NCBI GenBank assembly: GCA_010279815.1
Contig: QEOQ01000141.1
Coordinates: forward strand, 1,358,176 to 1,422,175
Direction of reading: 5' to 3'
Length of the DNA: 64,000 nt
Source: Brachionus plicatilis
Lineage: Eukaryota; Rotifera; Eurotatoria; Ploima; Brachionidae
The translations under genes were made by a program, and so were the position numbers. Below, piece after piece: positions 33,719 through 45,251 of the stretch; within the stretch, counting starts at the first letter, position 1, and each line of letters begins with the position of its first letter. Below the pieces are notes generated by a model, which had not been told where the DNA came from, did no database searches, and was given only the letters and a program-made list of their open reading frames with translations.

Positions 33719-35085
33719 TGGTAACCTAGTCTAACCGGGTGACCAAATTTTTTTTTATTGCTTATTTCTCACCCATTTTGTTCAAAAACTTCAAAAATAG
33801 TCACCCAATTTTCTCGAATTTTTTGAGTAACCCCTTTAGCTCCGCGGTTAATTATGTGAGGTCCAAAAGGGTTAAAGCGGTTAACCCGATTACACCGAAA
33901 ATTGTATACAATTAGCCCGAAATTTAACCACAAAAAAAGAATTTTAACCCTTTTAACCCATTTGACATTTAGGAAGAAAATTTTTTGAATTTTTTAATAA
34001 AATTATTTAATTCATTTAATTTAATTTATTCGAAACAAAACAAAGGTGAGTTTTAACGAATTCAAAAAAAAGTAAAAGTTAATCTTTTCAATCATCACAT
34101 AAAAATTCTTTTTTTGTTTTTTTTTTTAATATCTTTTGACAAACAACTATAACAAACCCAATTTGAGCACTTTTCACAAGAAAACCATTTTGGCGTGTTT
34201 TCTTTCTTCTCAGCCATCTTTGTTTCACATGAGCTACACAATATTTCGGATTCTGATAAGTTATCATTTTAATCTGGTGTTAATTTGCTTTCAACAAGCT
34301 TTCGTGGTCGTCCTCTTCCTCTTCCAGTTCCTTTTTTAGTTATTTTGGCATTTTTGGCCTCTTCTTGTTCTTATTTTGCTTATTACTATTTACATCACTG
34401 ATTGTGTATTTTAGATTTTGTACAGTATAATTTTTTTTTTAGATTGAATTTCTTTTTTCTGGGACATTTTTAGCTTATTTTTAAACAATTTGCTTTTTTA
34501 TGTTTGAAATAAAAACTCGGCTTTAAAAAAAAAATTTTTTGAGAGTGAGAGAGAGAAAATAATTTTACAATTTTTTAATTATTAAAAAATATCGTCACTG
34601 CATTTTTATAGTCTTATTCGGTTAAATGGGTTAAATAGAATCTTATTTGGACTAATTGGGTGATTTTTTTGACTAATAAGGTTAAATCTATTTAACCTTT
34701 TAAGTCAAAAAAAAACCCCATTAGATGAAGCCCTAAGGACATTTCCTAAAATTCTAAAAAAATTCTCTTAGATACTTTAGCATGTGCTGAATCTAACAAG
34801 CGAAATAGGTTAGAGCTTAAGTATTACCTAGGGCCTTAAAGCACCCTTCTCCCGAATCACTAATTCGAGGCTTTTTCACCTCATTAGGCGTAGTCGAACT
34901 TTAAGAGAAAAAAAAGCATATAACTATTTTTTTTAAATATTTCACACATATCATTCGATTTCTCTCCTCGAGTTCTACATATCAAGATATTTTTTTAGGT
35001 AGTAGCTTTAAAAATGAAGGAGATATAGGGGTTTTTCAAATTCGTTCACCCTATTAACCCATAACCCCTTTAGACTAGGTTACCA
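33719..35085 (-). mobile_element. TA-flanked DNA transposon with AT-hook/PHD-like relic
   Basis: Inverted ends TGGTAACCTAGTCTAA (33719 on) and its complement ending at 35085 are each followed outward by TA (33717-33718 and 35086-35087), as for Tc1/mariner-pogo elements. Inside the ends are many GGTTAA/GGGTTAA words in mirrored orientation (33870-33965 and 34618-34705), perhaps a transposase-site array. A broken minus-strand coding relic lies at 34107-34437. 1367 bp in total. Confidence 0.75.
34107..34437 (-). pseudogene. AT-hook plus PHD-like zinc-finger relic of a transposon protein
   Basis: Minus strand, one frame with a single TAA at 34269-34271. Before the stop: a Lys/Asn-rich basic stretch and an AT-hook GRGRGRPRK (about 34300-34326). 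After it: CxxC, 16 residues, WFxCxxCxxWVCxxC (about 34140-34235), a treble-clef finger like PHD fingers but with Cys where His is usual. Such C-terminal fingers occur on some pogo/Tigger-like DDE proteins. The DDE domain is missing. Remnant, not functional. Confidence 0.55.
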
Positions 35086-35342
35086 TAATTATTTATTGAA
35101 TTTTTTTAAACAAATTTCTTTCAGAAAGAAATTAACAAAACTTTAATTTTTACTCAATTTATATTAATTTTTTTTACTAAATTACTTTTTTTTAACACTC
35201 AAACATCGGAAATTTTTTGTACGCTAAGTACTGAAGGGATCAAAAAAAAAAGAAAAAAATTTAATATAAATACAGGAAAAAATATTTGCTAAAACTTTTT
35301 TTAAAATTATTACTGGTTCTTAACAATTTTTAGAGAACGATT

Positions 35343-36036
35343 TAATAACCATCTCCCCTACACAAGGACCAAATGTAACTTACATTTTATCCATGTGAAA
35401 TGTAAACAATTGAATTATTACATTTATCACAAGTAAAGCTCGATTTTTCCGTAATGTAAAAATATCGAGCGTCATAAATTCTTGACCACATGGCTTTGAG
35501 AGGAACATTTTGGCATCAAGCACCTCTTGCATAATAAATACCGATTAGAGATGATTTATCTTCTTTTGTAAATGAAAGTTTAGGATCTACAGCTTTTGGG
35601 TCAAAATTGGTACAATTCAATAAAAATTTATCATGGACAAGTCAAAAATAATTAAAAATGCTGACAGCTTGGGTTCATTTTTTTATATCTATCATAGCTT
35701 GTTGGCTTAACTTTCTCATTAAAAATTTATATTTTCTCTGAGACTTGTCTCTCCCCGTCATTAAATCTGGCCCATATCGTTCCTTTTTTCGAAGTTTTTT
35801 CATTATTAGTTTCTTCTTAATCAGGTTATTTATTATTTATATCTTCATATGAGTCATATTCAGCGTAAGGTTGATTTGATGTTTCCATTTCTTATTCAAA
35901 ATCATTATCAAAGTCATCATTTTCCTGGTAATCATTATAATTATCATCAGAAAATTCAGGTTAGGTATCAATCGCATTACTTAGAGGTTCAAGAGCTTAT
36001 CATCGAGACATGGTTCAAAAAATTATTAATTATTAA
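35343..36036 (-). pseudogene. Decayed coding remnant on the minus strand, unknown
   Basis: Reading the minus strand gives coding-like pieces separated by several stops and frame changes: an acidic part (SDDNYNDYQENDDFDND, about 35890-35975), then NEKTSKKGTIWARFNDGERQ (about 35745-35815), then DPKLSFTKEDKSSLIGIYYARGA (about 35520-35600), and PLKAMWSRIYDARYFYITEK with CDKC (about 35400-35500). They look like one former protein with a possible zinc ligand pair near its end. I do not know the family. Position beside the TA element suggests transposon origin, but they are separate by sequence. Confidence 0.4.
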
Positions 36037-37789
36037 AGGCATTAAGTAGAGTTGGGAATCAAAAGCATAATAAGTCATGTCTTTGATTTATTTTACGAAA
36101 TAAAAGACAATATTTTTGGAGGCTCCAAGACAACCCTCTTCGGGTTAAAGTATTATTTTTTTACATGAAAATAAAAATATTTTGTTATCAAATTTAATTG
36201 ATTATAATATTTTTTTGATTTTAATTTTTATGGAAAAAAAATTGACAAAAATGATTAAATTTATCGAGTAGTAAGCAAAAAAAGTACCAATAAGGGTTGA
36301 AAAAACCCTTCCGGATTTTGAATGTTAAATTTTATCATCGCAAGAATTGGCGTAAATTGAAAATAAAAATAATTCTAAAAATAATAATCTTAAGTTTAGA
36401 TTTAAAATTAATAAAAAATTAATTTCTTTTCATCCAGCCTTAAATAATTTATTTAAAGGTGTTAACAGTAGATAAAGATTTCCATTTATATGTAGTGTAA
36501 GCCCATTTGAGTTTAGCTTTAAAGAAATTGTACCTATAACAAACATTTATTGTTTTTATAGTATCAAAATTGGAAAGAAAATATTTTTTTAAATGAGCAA
36601 AGGTTTTTTAAATGAAAGTATAATGTTTTATTTTATAGTTGGTTGGATGCTTAATATCATAAAATAAATAAATATGTAATTTAGATACATTTAGATTTCT
36701 TTTGAGCTTTGTTTACATGATGCTTCTTTAAAGATATAACAAAATAGTTTTAATCGACAAATATTAAAAAAGTAAAGATATTTATAAAAGAATTCATTTC
36801 AAATCAGAACAAAAAGAGAATATTTCGAGTTAATCCTTGGTTAGTGGATAATTATGATAAATCATAAAACAGCAAATGATTTCTATTAAGTAAAATGAAT
36901 ATTTATAAAATTTTTTAAATTAAATTTAGCTCAAAGACAGAATATTTTTTAAAACACATACATAGGTTAATTTTCATTGAGCCTAAAAATTATACTAAGA
37001 ATATAATTCAAGATTTTTATTGTTACAAGCTGTCAACTAAAAATTGAAAAAATTTCAAAATTGACTAAGTCGTCAATCAGTTAAAAAAATAGTAATAAAA
37101 TTAAATAAAGTTTTAGAAATTGGTTTTATTTACTTAATTTTGATGTCAATTATGATTAATTTTTTAATATTTTTTATTCATCTAACACAAATATTTTTAG
37201 TAAAATTATTCTAAATTTTATCACATTATAACAACCTGACTAAAGTAAAATTACAAGAAGATAAAATTCTAATAAGGCTAAAATGTTTTTGAAATTTTTG
37301 ATGATTTTCAAAAAAATTTTTAACATTGTTTTTATAAATCGATTGGATAGAAAAAAATCGTTAAGAATTAAAAACCTTAATGAATATTATCTTTTAAAGC
37401 AAAATTAAATAATTTTAATTGTAAAATGTCAAAAAAATTAAAATAATTAGTTTAAATTGTTGAAATTTTTTTGTTAAAAAAATTTCTTAAATTAAAATTA
37501 TTTCGAAATTTTTAGTTGTAATAATAAAAATAAAAAAATAATGCTACATTATTTATATAATAATGGTTAGTTTCGCTAAAGTTATTTTGTTTTATTATTT
37601 GTTTTATTATGCAAATCTAATTTATTTTTTAAAATAAACAGTTCTTTTTTTAATCAGCCACTTATCCCGGTTAATTGTTCAAAAATTTCTTTGTCATGTT
37701 AGTAAAAATTGTTATCTTTGGCTTTAATTAATTATTTATAGAACTATTTTTCAATCAATTTTTATACTAGCATAGATTTTCATGAGGGC

Positions 37790-37868
37790 TTAAACGAAGG
37801 TCTAGAACCATTCGGACGTGCCCAGGGGTCCTCCCCTAAATTATTTTTTAAATAAATAAATAAATTAT
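37790..37868 (+). repeat. LINE-like 3' tail
   Basis: Hairpin AGGGG-TCCT-CCCCT followed by an A-rich stretch and (AAAT)n. No coding sequence attached. Confidence 0.4.
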
Positions 37869-38094
37869 AGAACTATTTCTTTTTCAAGCATAAAATTATG
37901 ACTTATTAAATAAATGATTTTAAACTTTTCAATTAAGTTACCTTTGGCTTATCTGTGCTGAACAGTTGTTTAATTTAGCTTCTCCAAGTTGGCCATAAAT
38001 CAATATTACTGTGTATTTATTCAATTAACACAAATACTGGTCATGCAATAAAATCAAAGAGAAATAGTAAAATTACAAAAAAAAAAGAAGGAAC

Positions 38095-38162
38095 TATGCC
38101 GTTCGGAGCTTCGAACAGGAACATTCTTCTAAATTATATTTTAAATAATAAATAAAAAAATA
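38095..38162 (+). repeat. LINE-like 3' tail
   Basis: Hairpin GTTCG-GAGCTT-CGAAC followed by an A/T-rich tail with AATAA repeats. Confidence 0.35.
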
Positions 38163-40040
38163 TTAAAAATTCAAAACAAATAATATGAAAAAATCGTTCA
38201 TTTTTATTATTACTGAGTCAAACAACTAAAAATCTTGTATGATTTTAGTTCAGCGAACATTTATGGAGCTATTTTAACTATTTTGACAAAAGGATACTTA
38301 AGATTACAACTGAGTAAACGAATGTTGCTGATTGAAACGATTGGAAAATGCAACGATCAAAGCTCTAGATGATCATGATATTTATTTATTTATTGAATTG
38401 AATTAATGATCATGATATGAAAATTTTCAAAATTTCTGATATTTTTTTAATTTTATTTTATAAATCTTAACTTAAACACTCTTTTAATTATTATTTACAA
38501 ATAAATATTGCTTAGAATATGATCTAAAGAAATTTAATTTTGAAAATTTTTTATATCATTTACAGAAACAATTATCGATTCTGTATAAAATTTTAAAATA
38601 AATTTTATAAACGAGTAAAAGAAAACAAAATAAATCTAAGTTTAATTTATTTAGATTTTTAGAAAGAAAAATGCTCTTATTCAATAATTGAGTAAAGTAA
38701 GAATGAACTGTCATAGTGTTTATCTAGTAAGTTACATTTCGCATATTTAATTCAGTTCATAAAGATAGGTACTGTTAGCCAATTTAAAATTCAAAGTTTT
38801 CTTTAATTGAGATAATAAATTTAAATAGCCTATTTAGTTTAAAAGCAAAAGGGAATTAAAAACCATAAGACAAATTAAAAATAAAATTCTAGAAAAATTT
38901 TTTTCCTGACAAACTGAATAATCAAAATAACAATTTTTTTAGTTTAATTACATAATTCGATTGAAGTCGATTACGAGTGTCTTAAAAAATTCATTTTTTA
39001 TTCAATTTTTGAATTTATCAAATATTACTTTATTTTAATTTTATGAATAAATTCTACAAGTTTGTTTTTATTTAAAAACAATAAAATAAATTTTAAAATT
39101 TTGACTTACGGACAAAATTCCATATCAAAGATACTACGTTAATCGGAAATTATATTTAAAAAAAATTTAATTAATTGAGATAAGTTGATAGTGCTTGTTT
39201 TTGGTTGAAATTAATGCCAAAACAATCAGTTGGATAATTTTATTATTTTATAGAAATAAATTAAAATTTATTTTGATTTAGTGTTTATGATTTTATGTAA
39301 AAATTATTTTTCTTGTTCAATGAAAAACTTTTTCTTTATTAATTGATAAGTTATTGTGACAAAATTTGATGATTTAATTGCAAATTTTTTTCAGTAACGT
39401 CGACTAGATGATTTAGTTTTAAAATAAAAAATGAAAATTTAAATTAGAATAATGCTGATCAAAGCTTTTTTTTTATCACAAAAATCTCCAATTTTAACAC
39501 TTTTTTAGATTGCTTAAAGAATGGAAATCTTAAGTCAATTAATTTTTTTCTGATTTAAAAAACACAGTTTTTTTAAATATAATTTGAGTTTGAAAGTTAT
39601 TTTTATAAAGTTTATTAAGTTTAAGAAAAAAATAATAAATTTAAAAAAAACGAGAGAAAACGAATTTTTTCCAAGGTCTATTTTGATCAAATCACAAAGT
39701 ATTCTGGGAATATTGTCATAATTCAATTTTTATTCCAAAAATTTAAAATTTAAGATCAAAAATTTAAGTAGTTTAAGGTAAAATAAAATAAAAAATAAAA
39801 TTTAATTTTTTCTCCTTGAAAGCAAATAACATCATTTGTTTGTGTCCATAAGTTTGTTTTATTTAATTTAGATTGCCAATTTTAGATAAGACTCATTAAG
39901 CATGAGTAAAATTTTTTAAGATTTATTCACACAGAAAATGTTCTTTTAAGTTTTATCGTTTTAAGTGCTCCCAGCAAATTAATAATGCCTAAAAAAATGC
40001 TCAATTGAGATTTAATAACAAATTCGATTGATCTTTTGAC

Positions 40041-40250
40041 CGACGATTATCTTTTGAGTAACTAAAAAAAACTCATCTTTTAGACAAACGAGTTTTAGGG
40101 CCATTCTTCCTAAGAACAAAAAAATACTTAATCATATTGTCATTCTCGAGAGTACTTACCTTTGACCGAGGAATGCCCCAAACGCTTGTTCAAAATAACT
40201 TTGATATTTTTAATTAAGTGGATCAAATTCTTTATAAAATAAAAAATCCC
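40041..40250 (-). other. Possible two-exon coding relic or small gene
   Basis: On the minus strand an open stretch (RLGHSSVKG at its end, about 40164-40190) meets GTAAGT at 40163, and 50 bases later TTTTTTGTTCTTAG at 40114, a textbook donor and acceptor at the window's usual intron length. Joined, the frame runs on about 32 codons (GRMALKLVCLKDEFF). No family is recognised and no start codon is clear. Donor, acceptor and intron size are good, coding evidence is weak. Confidence 0.25.
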
Positions 40251-43200
40251 TACTTTACGTACTTAAAACAAAATAGCAACCAACTGCCTGTCAATGAATT
40301 ATCTTTGCTGATAATTGATTTTTTGGACTATAAAGACTTGTTGATCTAAAATGCTGACTCATTAATCTAAAGCGTTTGGCCCAAACGATTGACTCAAAGT
40401 AAGACCGAATTGAGAAAGCTTTTAACGCCTGGTCTATTCAATAAAACTATTAAATTTTTCAAAATAAAAAAAAATATTTTTATTGATCTGATCATCTTGA
40501 TTCGAATTTCCGAAGATTTTATCTTTATTTTTCCTAAATATTCGAAAATAGTAACGTTATGTTCATTTAATAATAATTTAATAGTTTTCCCTCTCTCCAA
40601 TAGAGTTTTATCTTGATATTTTAAAAGATCATTTTATGCAGCATCGATTGCTCGCTAAACTTCGATTCATATCTCTTACTGGGCGTCTTTATTTACCATT
40701 TTATTTAAGAGAACATTACATTCTTTTTTCCAACAGATACAATATTAATTTTAGTTCGTGATTAAGAGAAAATTGTGTAATCATTTGAGTTAAATTTGAA
40801 TATTTCATGATACGGTCGATTATAACTTCTTTTTAAAAGCTATAATTAGACAAAATTTTAATTACTAGTTGTTGGATCCATTAAGCTACAAAACATGTGT
40901 ATTTGCTAAATTTTTTATTTTATATTTTTTCCTAGTTTATTTTTCCGATGTATCAAAAAAATGATAAAAAGTGTCACATAAATCATGTTCATTTTTTAAA
41001 AATATCATATCATTTAAAATGAATCAGTGTTTTTTTTGTGGAAAAAGTGGTATTTTGCATTGTAAACAGTTTTTTTTGGTTGGTACAAGAAAATTGTTCC
41101 TTTTTTAAAGGTAAATAGCTTATTCGGTTTTAAGAGCTTATGCGAAATGCAAATCAAATATAAAAAGGTTTTGTTTAAGTTCTTTTTAGAAAAAATGATG
41201 ATTAGAAAGGTGGAAAAGGGTACAAAATGTAAAAACTTAGACCGGAAAAGAAAAAGGAATTAAAATTTTATTTTTAAAAATAAAATAAAATTTTCAAATT
41301 TTGTTTCTTTTATATGAAATTAATTTAAAAAATATGACCATGCTAATATTTTTTTTCACATTAAATAAATATTTTTAAATGTTGATTTTTTAAAGAAAGA
41401 TTCTTAGTTGCGTTGTTAAAATAAAAGCAATTTTTGCTTCTATTTTCCTTGATTTTATTTAAATATTTTTTTTTCCTTATGCTTTGGGAAATATTTTACT
41501 AGGTTATAATAATAAACTTTTTGTAAATACATTTTATAGTTTGGGATCCATCCCGAATGTTAAAAATAATTATTTAAAAAAGTTTTATTTTTAAAATTAA
41601 GAATTTACTAATTGTTATTACATTCACTGAACGTACAATTCATAGATTCGTGAATGATTATTTCATAGAATTATTTTTTTAGAATTTTTTCAAATGGATA
41701 AAATATAAAAAATAATGCAAAAAAATTTATCATTTTTTTTTTCAGAATAATAAGGCAAAGTAAAATTTTTGATCATTTATTTTTCAAATTTTATCAGAGC
41801 ATTTTTAAACTAGCAATTAATTTCATCGCAGATTTTAAAATTTTAGAAAAAAAAGCACTGGAATTTCATAATTTGATCAAAAATTTTATTTTGCCAATAA
41901 TAATCTCTCGTAATTTTTTATATATAATAAATTGAAAGAATATTTAAAATTTTTCCTTTATGAATTTTAATTGAAAAAAATTAATTTCAAGAGTTTTTAA
42001 AACGAAGGACATTTAAATTTTTTCTTTAGAAAATTTTAAATTAATTTAATTGAATATTTTTTCTATTAAAGTTTGTATATATACTATGAGATACTTCGAA
42101 ATTAATTTCACAAAATTAAACTCCATAAAGAAATTTTGATATAAAATTTACTAAAAAATCTATAAATTTCTTTTTCTTCTATTTACATTCGACGTAATTT
42201 TCTTATTAAATAAAATTAGCTAATTAAAATTAACCTTTAAGTTTTTTTTAAGAAACTTTTGGGTTCGCTCTGCAGGTACAACCCTTTGGTTGGTCATCAT
42301 TACCATTTTAAGTAATTATATATTAAAAAAATATTAAAATTTAAGGAATATTTTTATAAATAAATGAATTATATAAAATTTAATAAAAGGCGGTGTTCTA
42401 TTTGAATCCTGGATCAATTATTTTTATAATCGAATATTCAATTTTTTAAATCAATAAGGTTGTCCTTTTAAAAAATAGTGAACTAAATTGAACAGTTTAA
42501 AATTTATCATTTTATTAATTTATTTTTATCATTATTTAATAATTTAACAATAAAGCAAGTTTTTTTTTTCGCTTAATGTAATTTAAATTTTAAAATCACT
42601 TAATTTGATCATTTAACTTAAATAGTGTAAAAATTTATCTACATAGAATTAGCTTTATACTCATCAGATAATTGTTTAATTGAAGAAAATATCTTGTTTT
42701 TTTATAAGTCGAACTGAGTTATATAATTTGATACAATAATAACAATCAATAAAATTGTTAGTCTAACATACTGAGACAAAATTAGGGTCAGAAATTTGAC
42801 AAATAAAAAATCAATATAAATGATTAATTTACTTATTAAGATCAGCAGGTAGCATGACAAAAAAAACATTTTGCAAACTCTTATATAAACAGATAGCATA
42901 CTCAGTCCCAAGTTATTACTATTTTTACCAAAAAAAAATTGTTTAAATTAATGGTCGGAATCTAGCTGTGTGATAAGATATGATTAATTACTTTAGATTC
43001 GACATTTAACTTTAATCTACCAATCGAAAATATATTTTTCTCTTCCAATAAAGAATAAAAAAATATATAAATATAATAATAAAACTTTTAATTAAGTGCT
43101 ATTTAGAAAAAATTTGATCATTTTTGACTGAATATTAATTCAATCGAGTAATTGCTCTGCAAATATTTGATTAAATATAACAAAAATTCCATGTGTTAAT

Positions 43201-43664
43201 TTCTTCCTCAGAGCAATTAAATTAAATTTTGTCAAACAAGCATAAAGCACTTGAGGACTTTAGTGTCCATTTCCAATTAAGAAAAAAATTCTGAAATGTT
43301 TAAATTTTGTTTTTACTCAAAATATTAGATTTGAACAAGTTGATGGGAAAATTGTGAACAAAACATTGCCTTAGTGTCCCAATCAAGATCAATTATCCCA
43401 GAGTGTAATTAAGAAAAAAAGTCATGTTTTTCATTTGGTCACAAGTGATTCGAATCACATCAAAAATCACGTATTCTATTTTATTCATTTAAAAGCTGAT
43501 GCTTATGATAATGATTTAAGATTTTAACACTTTGACTTTTTTTTTGAATTTTTTAGTAAAATATTTTCACAGGCGACAAAACTTTTTAAATTCCATTCCA
43601 TTATTGTTTCGCAATTAGCATTTTACTATAAATTAATTGATCAAAATTTAAATTTTAAATTTAG
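40251..43664. other. A+T-rich desert, nothing firm
   Basis: No gene is seen. 40360-40385 contains an AAAGCGTTTGGCCCAAACG near-palindrome, and 42260-42285 a GGGTT...AACCC hairpin. Neither is explained. Confidence 0.35.
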
Positions 43665-44432
43665 ATGAAAAAAAGTTTATTTTGTCTAAAATCAACAATG
43701 AACAACGCAATACTGAACCGAAGGCCGAAAGATCCCGAAGTAGTTTCACCCATGATTAGGAAAGAAAATTGTACCAAAAAATTAATCGGCCGTACTCTTG
43801 AGTTTGACATAAATGAACAAAAAGTAGTGACCAGTACTGTCATTGAGAAAAAATGTGACTATGCCGAAAAATCTGTCTCTTTTTCGTTTTCTCCAGATTT
43901 CACCAGCACCCCAACATACAAAATTCAGAAAACCTCAACCCCAAAATCGAACGAATTAATGACCAAAAATGAGAAAAAGATACAAAGGAAAAATAAGTGC
44001 AAAGATCGGTGCAAGTGCTACTGCAATTCCACTTTCAAAGAAGATGTTAATGTGTCTCTGGTATTTTTTGGTACCAAATTTGATCGCTACGACAAAAAAG
44101 ACTTCTTGTCACAGGAAAAATTTTACCGTAAAGTAAAAACTGTCAAAAAAACGACCTATGTAACCCGCATGAAAGAAGAGTATTTTCAAAATGTGTTCTT
44201 CGAAAAAAATAAAAATTTTAATTATTTTTACTCGAATAAATGTCCGAGATCAAGAAGTGAGCAAACGAATTTTAGATTTAACACCTACGATCTTTATTAT
44301 AGTGAAGAAAATATGCAAGAAGTTAAAATGAAGTTTTATAAGAAATATTTGAAAAAAAATAAGAGGATGAAGCGTTTGTCGAAATATGATGATCTTATTC
44401 CAAGAGACCGAGCGGAATTTTTTCGCTTTTAA
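43665..44432 (+). CDS. Unknown basic protein, 255 residues
   Basis: Single open frame, ATG 43665 to TAA 44430, with a sharp rise in G+C compared with its flanks, which argues for a real gene. The protein is strongly basic. Residues about 70-100 carry Ser/Thr-Pro sites (SFSFSPDF, STPTYKI, STPKSNE) suited to proline-directed kinases. Residues about 104-122 are Lys/Cys-rich (NKCKDRCKCYC), perhaps a metal site. The C-terminal half is rich in Lys, Tyr and Phe and ends in basic helix-like text (KYLKKNKRMKRL). There is no signal peptide or membrane segment. I recognise no domain and assign no function. AATAAA lies about 100 bases after the stop (44530). Confidence 0.7.
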   Translation: MKKSLFCLKSTMNNAILNRRPKDPEVVSPMIRKENCTKKLIGRTLEFDINEQKVVTSTVIEKKCDYAEKSVSFSFSPDFTSTPTYKIQKTSTPKSNELMTKNEKKIQRKNKCKDRCKCYCNSTFKEDVNVSLVFFGTKFDRYDKKDFLSQEKFYRKVKTVKKTTYVTRMKEEYFQNVFFEKNKNFNYFYSNKCPRSRSEQTNFRFNTYDLYYSEENMQEVKMKFYKKYLKKNKRMKRLSKYDDLIPRDRAEFFRF

Positions 44433-45251
44433 ATCATAAATTTAGTAAATCGTAGTTTAGTAGATAAAGTTTAGTATTTAGAATATTTTCTTCTTGTCTA
44501 ATTCTGAATGTTTTCAAGTTTATTTCGAAAATAAACTGAATTATGGCCCGTAAATACTTTATTTTACATTTTATTTTCTTTATTTTTTTACACATTAATA
44601 AAATATTTTAATTAAAATTTTTTTAATCTTATTAAAAAATCTATTAAAAAAATTAAAAGAATGTCTTTTAATTACAGCAGCCACTTGCTTCATTGATTCA
44701 TTTATTTTATATTATGTTTTATTAAAAATTATTAAAATGAAAGAACGATTCTTAAAAATTTTTGAAAAGAAAAAAATTTAATATTAATTAATTAATTAAA
44801 TAGTTTGAGGGTAACCATCAGGCTGTGGAGAATGGACACTACCCTTCTTTTCAGCCTAACGATTTTATAAAAAAAGGAAATTAAATAGAAGTAAATTGCG
44901 AGTATATTATACAAAAAAATAAAATTTCATGCTCCTTTTTGGAACATGTTCCTGACTTGAATGAAGCTGAAATACAAAGATTTAAACTTTGTTTCTATTT
45001 GAGGAATTGATTCAAAAAACTTAATATTTGAAGAGATTATTTAACCTTAAAAATTTCACGTACAAAAATGTTTCACTCAATAAAAAAAAAAGTAAAAAAC
45101 ATAAATTCAATTAATAATTAAAATTTTTATTCGCTTTTAATAATTAGTTTATTTTATTTGATGCACCTTTCATTAATTAGATTCTCTGATAATTTTTTTC
45201 ACGTTACTTTTTTCAAAATTTTAAAATAATTATAGTTTAATTTTTTTGTTT
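44433..45251. other. 3' flank of the unknown gene and intergenic DNA
   Basis: Contains the probable polyadenylation site and, at about 44790-44870, a G+C-richer stretch (GGGTAACC, AGGCTG...CAGCCT) next to an (ATTA)n run. This resembles a reverse-oriented retrotransposon tail. No gene. Confidence 0.35.

Larger units (their letters stand above)
36060..40040. other. Gene desert with two LINE-like tails
   Basis: Nearly 4 kb of A+T-rich DNA without a supportable gene. Two G+C-richer hairpins with A/T simple tails stand out: AGGGG/CCCCT at about 37812-37826 followed by (AAAT)n to 37868, and GTTCGGAGCTTCGAAC at 38101-38116 followed by an AATAAT-type tail. Both look like retrotransposon 3' ends. Small hairpins at 36135-36150 and 36293-36312 are unexplained. 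Confidence 0.4.

Noticed and set aside
34136..34339. Plus-strand frame
   Set aside because: It is the reverse of the AT-hook/finger relic, which reads sensibly only on the minus strand.
33719..35085. Interstitial telomere repeats
   Set aside because: GGGTTAA words are irregular, mirrored and confined to the ends of a TIR element, so they are better read as subterminal transposon motifs.
40114..40200. Spliced-leader RNA gene
   Set aside because: A donor is present, but the upstream sequence does not resemble known rotifer leaders as I recall them, and a downstream acceptor at 50 bases fits an ordinary intron better.
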